64,000 nucleotides of DNA from Rubrivirga sp. SAORIC476 (GTDB lineage Bacteria; Bacteroidota; Rhodothermia; Rhodothermales; Rubricoccaceae): assembly GCF_002283555.1 (NCBI RefSeq), contig NZ_MVOI01000003.1:918798-982797 (forward strand), given 5' to 3'. The notes below the pieces were generated by a model. It was given only the letters and a program-made list of their open reading frames with translations, made no database searches and had not been told where the DNA came from. Shown here piece by piece: positions 27,301 through 34,273 of this stretch; the stretch's first letter is position 1, and each line of letters begins with the position of its first letter. A program made the position numbers and the translations under genes.

Positions 27301-27387
27301 GCCTTGAGCCACCGCCACGGAGGCCATTCCCAGCAGCAGCGCGAGAGCGAGAACCGCGCGGAGGGAGGAAGACGTTGCGAGACACAT
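24364..27387 (-). CDS. TonB-dependent outer-membrane receptor
   Basis: This is predicted to import pectin oligosaccharides across the outer membrane with energy from TonB. The 1007-residue protein has a signal peptide (MCLATSSSLRAVLALALLLG), a carboxypeptidase-regulatory-like domain of about 28-105 (GVVTDAAEGTTLPGANVFI), a plug of about 130-260 with LRGLSGAFTNVTVDGV, and a long beta-barrel ending in the aromatic/hydrophobic C-terminus DFGLRLAL. No SusD-like gene accompanies it, unlike classical Sus pairs; it resembles the TonB receptors of Xanthomonas and Caulobacter carbohydrate loci. The start was chosen at the signal peptide; the frame upstream runs through the operator region. Its promoter region carries two operator types. 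Confidence 0.92.
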   Translation of the reverse strand: MCLATSSSLRAVLALALLLGMASVAVAQGTLRGVVTDAAEGTTLPGANVFIQGTSLGAATGVEGEYQVRSIPAGDYVLRASYVGYENREIPISIVDGQTVTLDIELSPSGVLGEVVVSGQLEGQRAAINQQLSSNTIVNVVSEAKIQELPDANAAESIGRLPGVSVQRSGGEASQITLRGLSGAFTNVTVDGVKLSPTDAASRSVDLSTISQGSLAGIELYKALTPDRDGDAIAGSVNLVTRRAPRSREVRVDVLGSYNELAADASQYDADFRYGERFIGGLLGVQLSGNLERRNRSREEYDPSYDCSFNDFTVCQIDDLQLDYTAETRERQGAGLILDLNTPDGGFLKLSGLYNQTSRNFITYGRNYPTTGDLLLYTVRDRDQTIRVFTGALAGENNLLGLKANWGTSYSRSGSDFPFDYQLSFTEPSTTDADGNPESGIAPVPTDVRRGELEGIIPYALNNLDKSYLYSAFASDEQSSDSDLGAFLDLERTFSLGTGASWALKVGGKYRSKSRSRDRSQLFSPYYNEPFPRFVQQPDGTIVPKDFSGSSFEDLELFNNRLILASNFVASSDLNRDLFGRFTLAPVFDRDLLREWYEYNLTGFTDQAGTNPEYELNREPEADFYDITERVGAGYLMSTVDLGRRVTWIAGLRVEREDNDYASKFAPTGLQGFPVPSGAIRDTSATYDQTIWLPNTHLSLRPTDFLTVRLAAYRALARPDFNNRLANVVARNNGFFFPGNSITLGNPNLRSATAWNYEINTSFYGPRLGLFGVSAFYKRIGDYFQVINGLSYTGNAVFDSLGIDYQSPYGNSRFQLRVPFNSAQPTTVYGVEVEHQTSLGFLPGPLSGFVLGYNFSVVRSSTFIPRVRIETTYIERPPFPPIAQVAYIPYEEEQKLQEQPDFFANVSLGYDFRSFSARASVFHQAAYNTSFAGFTRTGADNLRGGYTRVDLAFTQAIGDRLRLLLNVNNLSGVEESSLQYRPFLDRTLVNNSEIYGTTVDFGLRLAL

Positions 27388-27394
27388 GAGCAAG

Positions 27395-27406
27395 GGAAGC
27401 GCTTCC
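27395..27406. promoter_or_regulatory. Perfect AAGCGCTT-type palindrome before the TonB receptor start
   Basis: GGAAGCGCTTCC is a perfect 12-base palindrome with a central CG. It lies only 7 bases upstream of the receptor ATG (minus strand), downstream of the predicted promoter, where a bound LacI-type protein would act as a roadblock. A second, partial copy sits in the promoter spacer at 27474-27485. Confidence 0.6.
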
Positions 27407-27450
27407 GGCGAGGATCGGCAGAATGCCCCGGGAGGGTCCCCGGGGCTGGA

Positions 27451-27490
27451 GTTACCGGTTAAGCTATAGGGGCGGAAGCGCTTTGTCAAG
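27451..27490 (-). promoter_or_regulatory. Receptor promoter with two operator types
   Basis: On the minus strand TTGACA (27489-27484) and TATAGC (27468-27463) are separated by 15 bases. The spacer contains AAGCGCTT exactly (27483-27476). The -10 is followed at once by CTTAACCGGTAAC (27463-27451), the operator type also seen before uxaB and uxaA. The promoter would therefore read signals from two regulators, one shared with the mannan locus and one specific to uronates. Confidence 0.6.
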
Positions 27491-27516
27491 GATTCCCGAA
27501 GCCAAATCCGACGCCC

Positions 27517-28347
27517 CTACCGGAGGTCGGTCATCGCGACGAACTGCATGTCGCCGAAGTCCTGGTTCTCGCCGCCCATCGCCCAGCAGAACGTGTATGC
27601 CCCGGTTCCGGCCCCGGCGTGGATGGACCAGCCCGGCGAGAGCACCGCCTCCCCGTCGCGGGTCAGCAGCGTCCGCACCTCCTGCGGCTCGCCCATCATG
27701 TGGAAGACCACGTCCTCGGGGTCGACGTCGAAGTAGAGGTAGACCTCCGTCCGTCGCGCGTGGGTGTGGGCGGGCATCGTGTTCCAGACGCTGCCGTCCC
27801 GGATCTCGGTGATGCCCATGACCAGCTGGCCGCTCTCGACGCCGCCCGGCCGGACGTACTTGAACAGGTCGCGGCGGTTCGCCTTGGCCTGGCTGCCCAG
27901 CTCCTCCAGCTCCGCCTCGGCCTTGCGGATGAGCGTGGTCGGATGCTCGGCGTGACACGGGTAGCTGACGAGGTAGTAGCGCGCCGGGGTCGCGGCGTCG
28001 TCGCTGGCGAACGAGACCGCCTCGCTGCCGCGCCCGACGTAGAGCAGGTCGCGGTTGCCGAGGGCGTACGTCTCCTCCCCCACCATCACCGTCCCGGCCC
28101 CGCCGATGTTGAGGATGCCGACCTCCCGACGCTCGGTGAACGACCCCGCTGCCAGTTCCTCCGGCACGCCGAGGTCGAGCGGACCGTCGGTCGGCACGGC
28201 GCCGCCCAGGACGACGCGGTCCAGGTCGACGAAGCGGAACGTGACCTGGCCGTCCTGGAAGAGGTCCTGGACGAGGAAGCGGTCTCGCAGTTCGGCGGTC
28301 GTGAGGCGCTTCGTGCGTTCGGCGTCGGGAAGGGTATGGAGAGACAT
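27517..28347 (-). CDS. kduI: 5-dehydro-4-deoxy-D-glucuronate isomerase
   Basis: This converts 5-keto-4-deoxyuronate (from unsaturated galacturonides) to 2,5-diketo-3-deoxygluconate in the cytoplasm. At 276 residues it has the normal length of the KduI cupin family. The zinc site is visible as PAHTHARRTEVYLYFD near 195-210 (HxH and Glu) with a later His in PGWSIHAG. The conserved segment GAGTVMVGEETYALGNRDLLYVG is present. It lies downstream of kduD (56-base gap) and upstream of the receptor promoter, so it is the end of the PL9-kduD-kduI unit. Confidence 0.95.
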   Translation of the reverse strand: MSLHTLPDAERTKRLTTAELRDRFLVQDLFQDGQVTFRFVDLDRVVLGGAVPTDGPLDLGVPEELAAGSFTERREVGILNIGGAGTVMVGEETYALGNRDLLYVGRGSEAVSFASDDAATPARYYLVSYPCHAEHPTTLIRKAEAELEELGSQAKANRRDLFKYVRPGGVESGQLVMGITEIRDGSVWNTMPAHTHARRTEVYLYFDVDPEDVVFHMMGEPQEVRTLLTRDGEAVLSPGWSIHAGAGTGAYTFCWAMGGENQDFGDMQFVAMTDLR

Positions 28348-28403
28348 GGGGAGGGAGTTCGGAAAAGAGGAAGTGGAGAGTCGTCCGGCCCGGAGCGGCT
28401 TCG

Positions 28404-29165
28404 CTACCGCGCCATCCAGCCGCCGTCGACCGTGACGACGGTGCCGGTGACGTAGTCGGAGGCGCGCGAGGCGAGGAAAACGGCCGCGCCGCCGAGGTCG
28501 GAGGCCTCGCCCCAGCGGCCCGCCGGGATGCGCTCCAGGATCTGGCGGTTGCGCGTCTCATTCTCCTGCAGCGCGGCCGTGTTGTCGGTGCGGATGTAGC
28601 CCGGCGCGATCGCGTTGACCGTCACGCCCTGCCCGGCCCACTCGTTGGCGAGCGCCTTCGTGAGCCCGGCCACGCCGTGCTTGCTGGCCGTGTACGCCGG
28701 GACCGTCACGCCGCCCTGGAAACTCAGCAGCGACGCCACGTTGACGATCTTGCCCGCGCCGCGCGCCAGCATCGGCGCGCCGATGTGCTGGCAGAGCTGG
28801 AAGACGGCCGTGAGGTTCGTCTGGACGACGTGCTGCCAGTCTTCCAGCGGGAACGCGACGGCCGGGTGGCGGCGGATCGTGCCCGCGTTGTTGACCAGGA
28901 TGTGGATCTCGCCCGCGGCCTCGAACGCCGCGTCGGCCAGAGCGTGCGGGCCGTCGAGATCCGACAGGTCGGCCTCGACCTGCCACGCCCGACGCCCGAT
29001 CCCGCGGACGGCGGTCGCCGTCTCGTCGGTGCCGCGGCGCCGGGTGGACGCACAGACGACGTCCGCGCCCGCCTCGGCGAGGGCGACGGCGAGGGCCTGC
29101 CCGATGCCGCGGCTGGCGCCGGTGACCAGGGCGGTCTTGCCAGAAAGGGAAAACAGGTCGCTCAT
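28404..29165 (-). CDS. kduD: 2-dehydro-3-deoxy-D-gluconate 5-dehydrogenase
   Basis: A short-chain dehydrogenase of 253 residues that reduces 2,5-diketo-3-deoxygluconate to KDG. Motifs are TGASRGIG (nucleotide binding, near residue 15), NNAG (near 92), a catalytic Ser in VASLLSFQGG and YTASK (Tyr/Lys near 155-159), and a C-terminal VTVDGGWMAR that is typical of KduD. The ATG overlaps the stop of the PL9 gene by 4 bases (ATGA). Together with kduI directly downstream, this assigns the reaction with good confidence over other SDR activities. Confidence 0.93.
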   Translation of the reverse strand: MSDLFSLSGKTALVTGASRGIGQALAVALAEAGADVVCASTRRRGTDETATAVRGIGRRAWQVEADLSDLDGPHALADAAFEAAGEIHILVNNAGTIRRHPAVAFPLEDWQHVVQTNLTAVFQLCQHIGAPMLARGAGKIVNVASLLSFQGGVTVPAYTASKHGVAGLTKALANEWAGQGVTVNAIAPGYIRTDNTAALQENETRNRQILERIPAGRWGEASDLGGAAVFLASRASDYVTGTVVTVDGGWMAR

Positions 29166-30676
29166 CGGGAGACGGTGATCGGAAGGGAGAACTGCGAGAC
29201 GGCCGTCCGCAGCCGGACGACGTACAGGCCGCCGGCGAGGTCGGCGGCGTCGAGGGCCAGCAGCGACCGGCCGCCGGGGAGCGGACCGTCGGCCAGCACG
29301 GCCACCTCGCGGCCGAGCACATCGTGGACGGACACCCTGGCGACGCGGCTCGCGTCCAGCGTGACGGCCACCCGCGTGCCGGTACGGATCGGGTTGGGGC
29401 CGGCAAGGGCCAGCGCCTGCGACGCCTCGGCGCCTGGCTCCCCGGCCGTGCCTCCCCCGTCGAACTCGTAGGCGCCCAGGTCCGGCGCGGCGCCTGCGTA
29501 GGGGAGCCCCACGTCCTCGCCGAGGTCGACCAAGTCGCTGCCTGCGACGAGGTGCAGGAAGCCGTTGAGGTCCGGCAGGCTCCCGTCCGCCTGGCGGGGG
29601 CCGTCGGCGCCGGTGCCGTCGAGGCTGACGAAGTCAGCCGCGGAGGCGCGGTCCACCGACGAGTTCCACGAGTTCGCGGCCTCGTCGGTCACCGAGCCGT
29701 CCATGCGGACGCTCGCCGCCAGCGAGACGTTGTTGCGCAGCACGTGCGGCGCCTGCTCGTCGATGGCCGGGTCGTCGTCGAAGTTGAAGTTGACGCCCCG
29801 GTTCAGGTAGGCCGTGTTGTGGTAGACGGTCACCCCGCTCGCGTTGCCGTTCACGTCGAAGCCGTGCGCCAAGTGGTCCCAGGCCACGTTCCGGATCAGC
29901 ACGTGCGCGCCGTTCCCCTTGCCCAGCTTGAAGCCGTTCGAGTCGCCCCGGTAGGCCGGGTCGCCCCAGATGTTGAAGCCGTTGTGGAAGGCCCAGTTGC
30001 CCTCGATCCGGACGCCCTGCTGGGCGGGATCGTCGAGGCTCCAGAAGTCGTAGCCGTCGTCGGAGTTGGCCCAGGCGCGGTTGCCGCGGAGCACGTTGCC
30101 CGGCCCGACGCCGAACTTGATCGCGAAGCCGTCCGCGTTCTCGCCGTTGTTGCCCGGGTCGTAGTTCTCGTACGAGTCGTTGTTGAGCAGCAGGTTGTAC
30201 GCCGACCCGTCCTCCATCTGGATGCCCGAGTCGCCGTTGTAGCGCGACACCATCTGCTCGACGATGGTGTAGGACGCCTGCTTGACGTAGACGCCGTTGT
30301 CGTTCGACCGCTCGGCGACGAGCCCCTTGAGGTGGACGTAGTCGCCCCGGAGGTCGAACCCGCGCCCGGCACCGGTGAAGTCGAACACGGCCGGCTCGGT
30401 GTCCTCGGGGTAGGCCCAGATGTGGAGGTACGCCCCGTCCGTCCCGCTCTTGTCGATGCGGATGGAGGACGTGGACGTGTAGGTCCCGCCGCGGACGTAG
30501 ATCGTGTCGCCCGCCGCGGCCCGCGAGAGCGCGTTGGCGAAGGTGATCGGCGACGTGATGGTGCCGGAGCCGATCACGCTCCCGTTCGGCGCGACGAAGT
30601 AGGAGCGCTGGGCGGAGGCGGTCAGGCCGACCGAGCCCAGCACCAGCAGGGCGAGAAGAGAGAGAAAGCGGGTCAT
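29162..30676 (-). CDS. PL9 pectate lyase with T9SS tail
   Basis: A secreted pectate lyase of 504 residues: signal peptide MTRFLSLLALLVLGSVGLTASA, a PL9 right-handed beta-helix of about 25-390 and a T9SS sorting domain of about 425-504 (GPNPIRTG, LAGGLYVVRL). Family PL9 features are visible: ENADGFAIKFG and NSDDGYDFW supply the calcium-ligand aspartates, and SNGFKLGKG (Lys250) carries the lysine used as the catalytic base in characterised PL9 enzymes. Many Asn-rich turns support the helix fold. It is translationally coupled to kduD by an ATGA overlap. Confidence 0.92.
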   Translation of the reverse strand: MTRFLSLLALLVLGSVGLTASAQRSYFVAPNGSVIGSGTITSPITFANALSRAAAGDTIYVRGGTYTSTSSIRIDKSGTDGAYLHIWAYPEDTEPAVFDFTGAGRGFDLRGDYVHLKGLVAERSNDNGVYVKQASYTIVEQMVSRYNGDSGIQMEDGSAYNLLLNNDSYENYDPGNNGENADGFAIKFGVGPGNVLRGNRAWANSDDGYDFWSLDDPAQQGVRIEGNWAFHNGFNIWGDPAYRGDSNGFKLGKGNGAHVLIRNVAWDHLAHGFDVNGNASGVTVYHNTAYLNRGVNFNFDDDPAIDEQAPHVLRNNVSLAASVRMDGSVTDEAANSWNSSVDRASAADFVSLDGTGADGPRQADGSLPDLNGFLHLVAGSDLVDLGEDVGLPYAGAAPDLGAYEFDGGGTAGEPGAEASQALALAGPNPIRTGTRVAVTLDASRVARVSVHDVLGREVAVLADGPLPGGRSLLALDAADLAGGLYVVRLRTAVSQFSLPITVSR

Positions 30677-30694
30677 GGTGGGAGGGCGCGCCGG

Positions 30695-32146
30695 TTAGGA
30701 GACGCGCGTGCCGTTGACGGTCACGTCGTCGAAGGTCAGCCCCTCGACGTGTTCGATGACGCTCCCCTGCTCGACGCCGGCGAACCGGCAGTCGGCGAGG
30801 TGGACGTCGCGGATGGGGGCGTGGGGGTAGCCGATCAGGTAGAGGGCGTACTCGCTCCGCTGGCTCGTCACGCGCCGCACGTCGATGTCGCGGACGGTCG
30901 GCGGGAAGTCGCCGGCGTCGCCCTCCTCGTAGAGGAAGTTGATCCGGACGATGGCGTCGGCGACCTGGCCGGCGGTCACGTCGCGCATGTAGACGCCCTC
31001 GACGACGCCGCCCCGGATGGAGTTGGTCTTGATGCGCAGGACGCGCTCCAGGTTGGGCGAGTCCATCTGGCAGCGCTCGGCGAACACGTCGCGCGCGCCG
31101 CCCGACATCTCGCTCCCGATGACCACGCCGCCATGCCCGTCGCGCATCGTACAGTCGCGGACGACCACGTTCTGGATGGGCGCCGCCAGCCGCCGCCCAT
31201 CGGCGTTGCGGCCGGACTTGAGCGCGATGCAGTCGTCGCCGGTGTCGAAGGTGCAGCCCTCGATCAGCACGTCGGTGCAGGACTCGGGGTTGCATCCGTC
31301 GTTGTTGGGGCCGTGCGAGTTGGCCGTCACCCCGCGCACCGTCACGTTCGTGCACAGCGTCGGGTGGAGCAGCCACATCGGCGAGCGGACGACCGTCACG
31401 CCCTCGATGAGGACGTTCCGGCAGCGTAGGAACTCGACGAAGCTGGGCCGCAGGTAGTCGCCGGTCCCGTAGACGCGCTCCTCGACGGGCACGCCCGCCT
31501 CGGCCTGGGCGAAGAGGCGATCGCGGGCCTCGCGCTGCTGGGGCATCCCCTCCGTCCAGCCGTGGCGGTTGTCCTTCCAGGGTCCCTTCCAGGTCCACCA
31601 CGCCTCGCCTTCCGCCTGCCCGTCCAGCGTCCCGCCGCCGGTCACGGCCACGTTCTCCTGGTCGACGGCGTAGATCAGCGGCGAGTAGTTCATCAGTTCG
31701 ACCCCCTCCCACCGCGTGTAGACGGCGGGCAGGTACGCCTCCGGGTCCGTCACGAAGCGCAGCGTCGCGCCCTCCGAGACGTGGAGTTCGACGTTCGAGA
31801 GCAGGTGGATCGGCCCGGTAAGCCAGATGCCCGGCGGCACCACGACGCGCCCGCCGCCAGCGGCGTGGACGGCCTCGACGGCGCCGCGGAAGGCGTCGGT
31901 GGCGACGACCTCTCCCCCCTCGACCGCCCCATGGGCCGTCACCGGCTCGTCGCGGTCGGGGAACCGGGGCGCCTGGATGCGGGCCAGGATGCCGGGCACG
32001 CGGTCCCACGCGGCGGCGTCCCGGCCTGCGGCCACGGCCTCCGCCGACGTGCCGAGGCGGGCGCAGCCGGGGAGGACGGCCAGGGCGCCCGCGCCGAGCG
32101 CGAGCGTACGGGCGAACTGACGGCGGGAGAGGGTCGGGTCGGTCAC
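30695..32146 (-). CDS. GH28 polygalacturonase, Tat-exported
   Basis: This hydrolyses alpha-1,4 galacturonan, yielding saturated galacturonate for the UxaC branch. The 483-residue GH28 beta-helix has the catalytic aspartates in NNDGCNPES and TGDDCIALKSG (near residues 225 and 247), the GHGG motif (near 285) and RIKTN (near 315). NNDG in place of NTDG is common in exo-type and bacterial members. The N-terminus has a Tat motif (SRRQFARTL) and an LPGC lipobox-like site at 25-28. The start codon is GTG. It lies 18 bases downstream of... the next operon member on the minus strand is PL9, and the triple-repeat protein ends 4 bases before its start. Confidence 0.92.
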   Translation of the reverse strand: MTDPTLSRRQFARTLALGAGALAVLPGCARLGTSAEAVAAGRDAAAWDRVPGILARIQAPRFPDRDEPVTAHGAVEGGEVVATDAFRGAVEAVHAAGGGRVVVPPGIWLTGPIHLLSNVELHVSEGATLRFVTDPEAYLPAVYTRWEGVELMNYSPLIYAVDQENVAVTGGGTLDGQAEGEAWWTWKGPWKDNRHGWTEGMPQQREARDRLFAQAEAGVPVEERVYGTGDYLRPSFVEFLRCRNVLIEGVTVVRSPMWLLHPTLCTNVTVRGVTANSHGPNNDGCNPESCTDVLIEGCTFDTGDDCIALKSGRNADGRRLAAPIQNVVVRDCTMRDGHGGVVIGSEMSGGARDVFAERCQMDSPNLERVLRIKTNSIRGGVVEGVYMRDVTAGQVADAIVRINFLYEEGDAGDFPPTVRDIDVRRVTSQRSEYALYLIGYPHAPIRDVHLADCRFAGVEQGSVIEHVEGLTFDDVTVNGTRVS

Positions 32147-32150
32147 AGGA

Positions 32151-34208
32151 TCAGCGGACGACGGTGAGGGTGCGGGTCTGCGACGTGCCGCCCGCCGTCA
32201 GGCGAACGACGTAGACGCCAGCGGCCAGCCCGTCGGCGCGGACCGTGACGTCGTGGGTGCCAACGCCCCGGGGGCCGGTGGCGAGCACGGCGACGCGCTG
32301 TCCCAGCGTGTTGAACAGCGCAATCTCGACATCCCCCGCCTGGGCGAGGTCGTAGCGCAGCGTGGCCGAGGACCGGGTCGGGTTCGGGGCGCTCGGGTGG
32401 AGCACCACGCCCCCCGCGGCGGGGGCCTCGTCCCGGGCGACGATCGCCGGGTCGATGGCCGTGCCGTGGACCGTCATCGCCTGGAGCAGCAGGTAGCGCG
32501 TCGCGCTCGCGTTGCCGCCGGCCAGGTAGGGGTACACGCGGACATAGATCGAGTCGCCCTCCAGGACGTCGGTCTGGATCGGGTACGTGCGGAGCGTCGG
32601 GCCGCCGAAGTCGCCGTCGCCTGCCGGGAAGTCCTCCTCCAGCGCGACCGCGTCGGAGAAGTCGGCGTTGAGCGAGTAGAACACGCTCGCGGCCATCTCA
32701 CTCGTGCCGTCGCCGTGGACGTAGACCGAGACGGAGTCGACGCGGAACGCGAACTCGGGGTCCGGGCCTGCGGCGAACTCGACGTAGCGGGTCGGGTCGA
32801 TGGCCGTCTCGACCTGCCACTGGATGCCCTCACCCAGCCACCAGCGCTGGAACGGGCCGTACGGGCCGACGGCGTCGCCGGCATCCCGGAGGTCGCCGTC
32901 GTAGTCGCGGACTTCCAGGTGCGAGGCGCGGACCGTCGCGCCGCCGAGGTCAGGACCGGTCGCGCTCACCGCCGTCGTGTCGGACGCGCTCAAGGTCCAG
33001 AGCACGCCCTCGACCGAGAGCGGGGCCTCGGTCGTGCCCGAGATGGTCACGTCCTGGAGCAGGAGGTACCGCCCGACGCTCGGGTCGCCGCTGCTGAGGT
33101 ACGGATACACGCGGACGTAGATCGAGTCGCCCGCCGCGACCGCGAGATCGAGGGGGTACTCCCGGAGCGTCGGGCCGCCGAAGTCGCCGTCGCCCGCCGG
33201 GAAGTCCTCCTCCAGCGCGACCGCGTCCGAGAAGTCGGGCGTGGTGGCGTAGAACACACTCGCGGCCATCGCGCTCGTGCTGCCGCCGTGGACGTAGAGC
33301 GACACGCCGTCCACGTAGAACGTCTCGCCGGCGTCGGCGCCCGCGGCGAACTCGACGTAGCGGGTCGGGTCGATGGCCGACTCGACAGGCCACTGGATGC
33401 CGTCGCCGCGCCACCAGCGCTGGAACGGGCCGAGCGGGCCCGGCGCGTCGTCCGCGTCGCGGAGCACACCAGTGTAGTCGCGCACGACGACGTCCGAGCT
33501 GCGCACCGGGGCGCCGCCCAGGCCGTCTGCGGTGGACGAGACCGCCGTCGTGTCAGTCTCCGTGAGCGACCAGTTGACGCCACGGGCCGGCTCGGGCTCA
33601 GGAATCGACCCGTCGCCCGCGATCACCATGTTCTGGAGAAACAGGTAGCGCCCCGAGCTGGGGTTGCCGCCGCCGAGCCACGGGTACACGCGGAGGTACA
33701 GGGTCTCGCCGTCCATCAGCGTCTCGCTGATGTCGTAGCTGAACGTCCCGACAGCCTCGCGCGAGATCTGGATGTCCACCTCCAGCGGCGACGGGCTGCC
33801 GAACGCCGCATCGGTGTCGATGAACACGCTGGCATCCATCTCGCCCGTCCCCCCCGCGTTCATCACGAAGTCGATGTCGGTGAGCGTGAGCGAGCCGCCC
33901 GCCGGGGCGGAGACCGCGAACTGGACGTAGCGCGTCGCATCCGGGCCGCTCTCGACCGGCCATTCAGCGCCGTCGAGGTACCACCGCTGGAAGGTCCCGA
34001 GCGGGCCGCCGGACCCGTCCTGCAGCGTGCCGTTGTAATCGCGGGCGACGAGCACGCCCGACGTGACCGGGCTGCCGACGGCGGCTCCGGTCTGCTCGGA
34101 GACCCCGAGGCCGTCGGCCTCGGTGAGCGCCCAGGTAACGCTGGACGCGTCCTGAGCGGAGACGGGGAGAACCGCCAGCACGGCGGCGAGGAGGAGCAAG
34201 AGTCTCAT
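32151..34208 (-). CDS. Secreted protein of three tandem unnamed domains plus T9SS tail
   Basis: No catalytic domain is recognised in this 685-residue protein. A signal peptide (1-19) is followed by three homologous units at about residues 24-198, 211-391 and 402-582, then a T9SS sorting domain (605-685, SAPNPTRS to the C-terminus). Each unit has the order W-x-L..., VxRDYxGxLxD, GxFQRWW, WPVES, RYVxFA, ASVFY, DxxYVRVYPYL and GRYLLLQ. Two further copies form the N-terminus of the neighbouring pectin methylesterase, so a pectin-binding beta-sandwich is a reasonable inference. Units 2 and 3 are almost identical over part of their DNA (see repeat entry). It sits between CE8 and GH28 and is probably displayed on the cell surface. 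Confidence 0.85.
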   Translation of the reverse strand: MRLLLLLAAVLAVLPVSAQDASSVTWALTEADGLGVSEQTGAAVGSPVTSGVLVARDYNGTLQDGSGGPLGTFQRWYLDGAEWPVESGPDATRYVQFAVSAPAGGSLTLTDIDFVMNAGGTGEMDASVFIDTDAAFGSPSPLEVDIQISREAVGTFSYDISETLMDGETLYLRVYPWLGGGNPSSGRYLFLQNMVIAGDGSIPEPEPARGVNWSLTETDTTAVSSTADGLGGAPVRSSDVVVRDYTGVLRDADDAPGPLGPFQRWWRGDGIQWPVESAIDPTRYVEFAAGADAGETFYVDGVSLYVHGGSTSAMAASVFYATTPDFSDAVALEEDFPAGDGDFGGPTLREYPLDLAVAAGDSIYVRVYPYLSSGDPSVGRYLLLQDVTISGTTEAPLSVEGVLWTLSASDTTAVSATGPDLGGATVRASHLEVRDYDGDLRDAGDAVGPYGPFQRWWLGEGIQWQVETAIDPTRYVEFAAGPDPEFAFRVDSVSVYVHGDGTSEMAASVFYSLNADFSDAVALEEDFPAGDGDFGGPTLRTYPIQTDVLEGDSIYVRVYPYLAGGNASATRYLLLQAMTVHGTAIDPAIVARDEAPAAGGVVLHPSAPNPTRSSATLRYDLAQAGDVEIALFNTLGQRVAVLATGPRGVGTHDVTVRADGLAAGVYVVRLTAGGTSQTRTLTVVR
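32591..32665. repeat. Direct DNA repeat, copy in unit 3 of the triple-domain gene
   Basis: About 75 bases here match 33164-33238 with only about two differences in the first 73, at an offset of 573 bases (191 codons). Other parts of the two units are much more diverged. This points to recent duplication or gene conversion between domain units 2 and 3. Confidence 0.75.
33164..33238. repeat. Direct DNA repeat, copy in unit 2 of the triple-domain gene
   Basis: Partner of the repeat at 32591-32665. It encodes the DFSDAVALEEDFPAGDGD segment and following residues, which are identical in both units. Confidence 0.75.
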
Positions 34209-34273
34209 GGGACTGTGGGGAATGTGGAACAGGATGTCCGGGGCCAGCGCGGTTCGGCACGCCTCCCGAACGG

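Noticed and set aside
24364-27387. Classical SusC-SusD pair
   Set aside because: No SusD-like gene lies beside the receptor; the next gene is a beta-helix protein with a T9SS tail.
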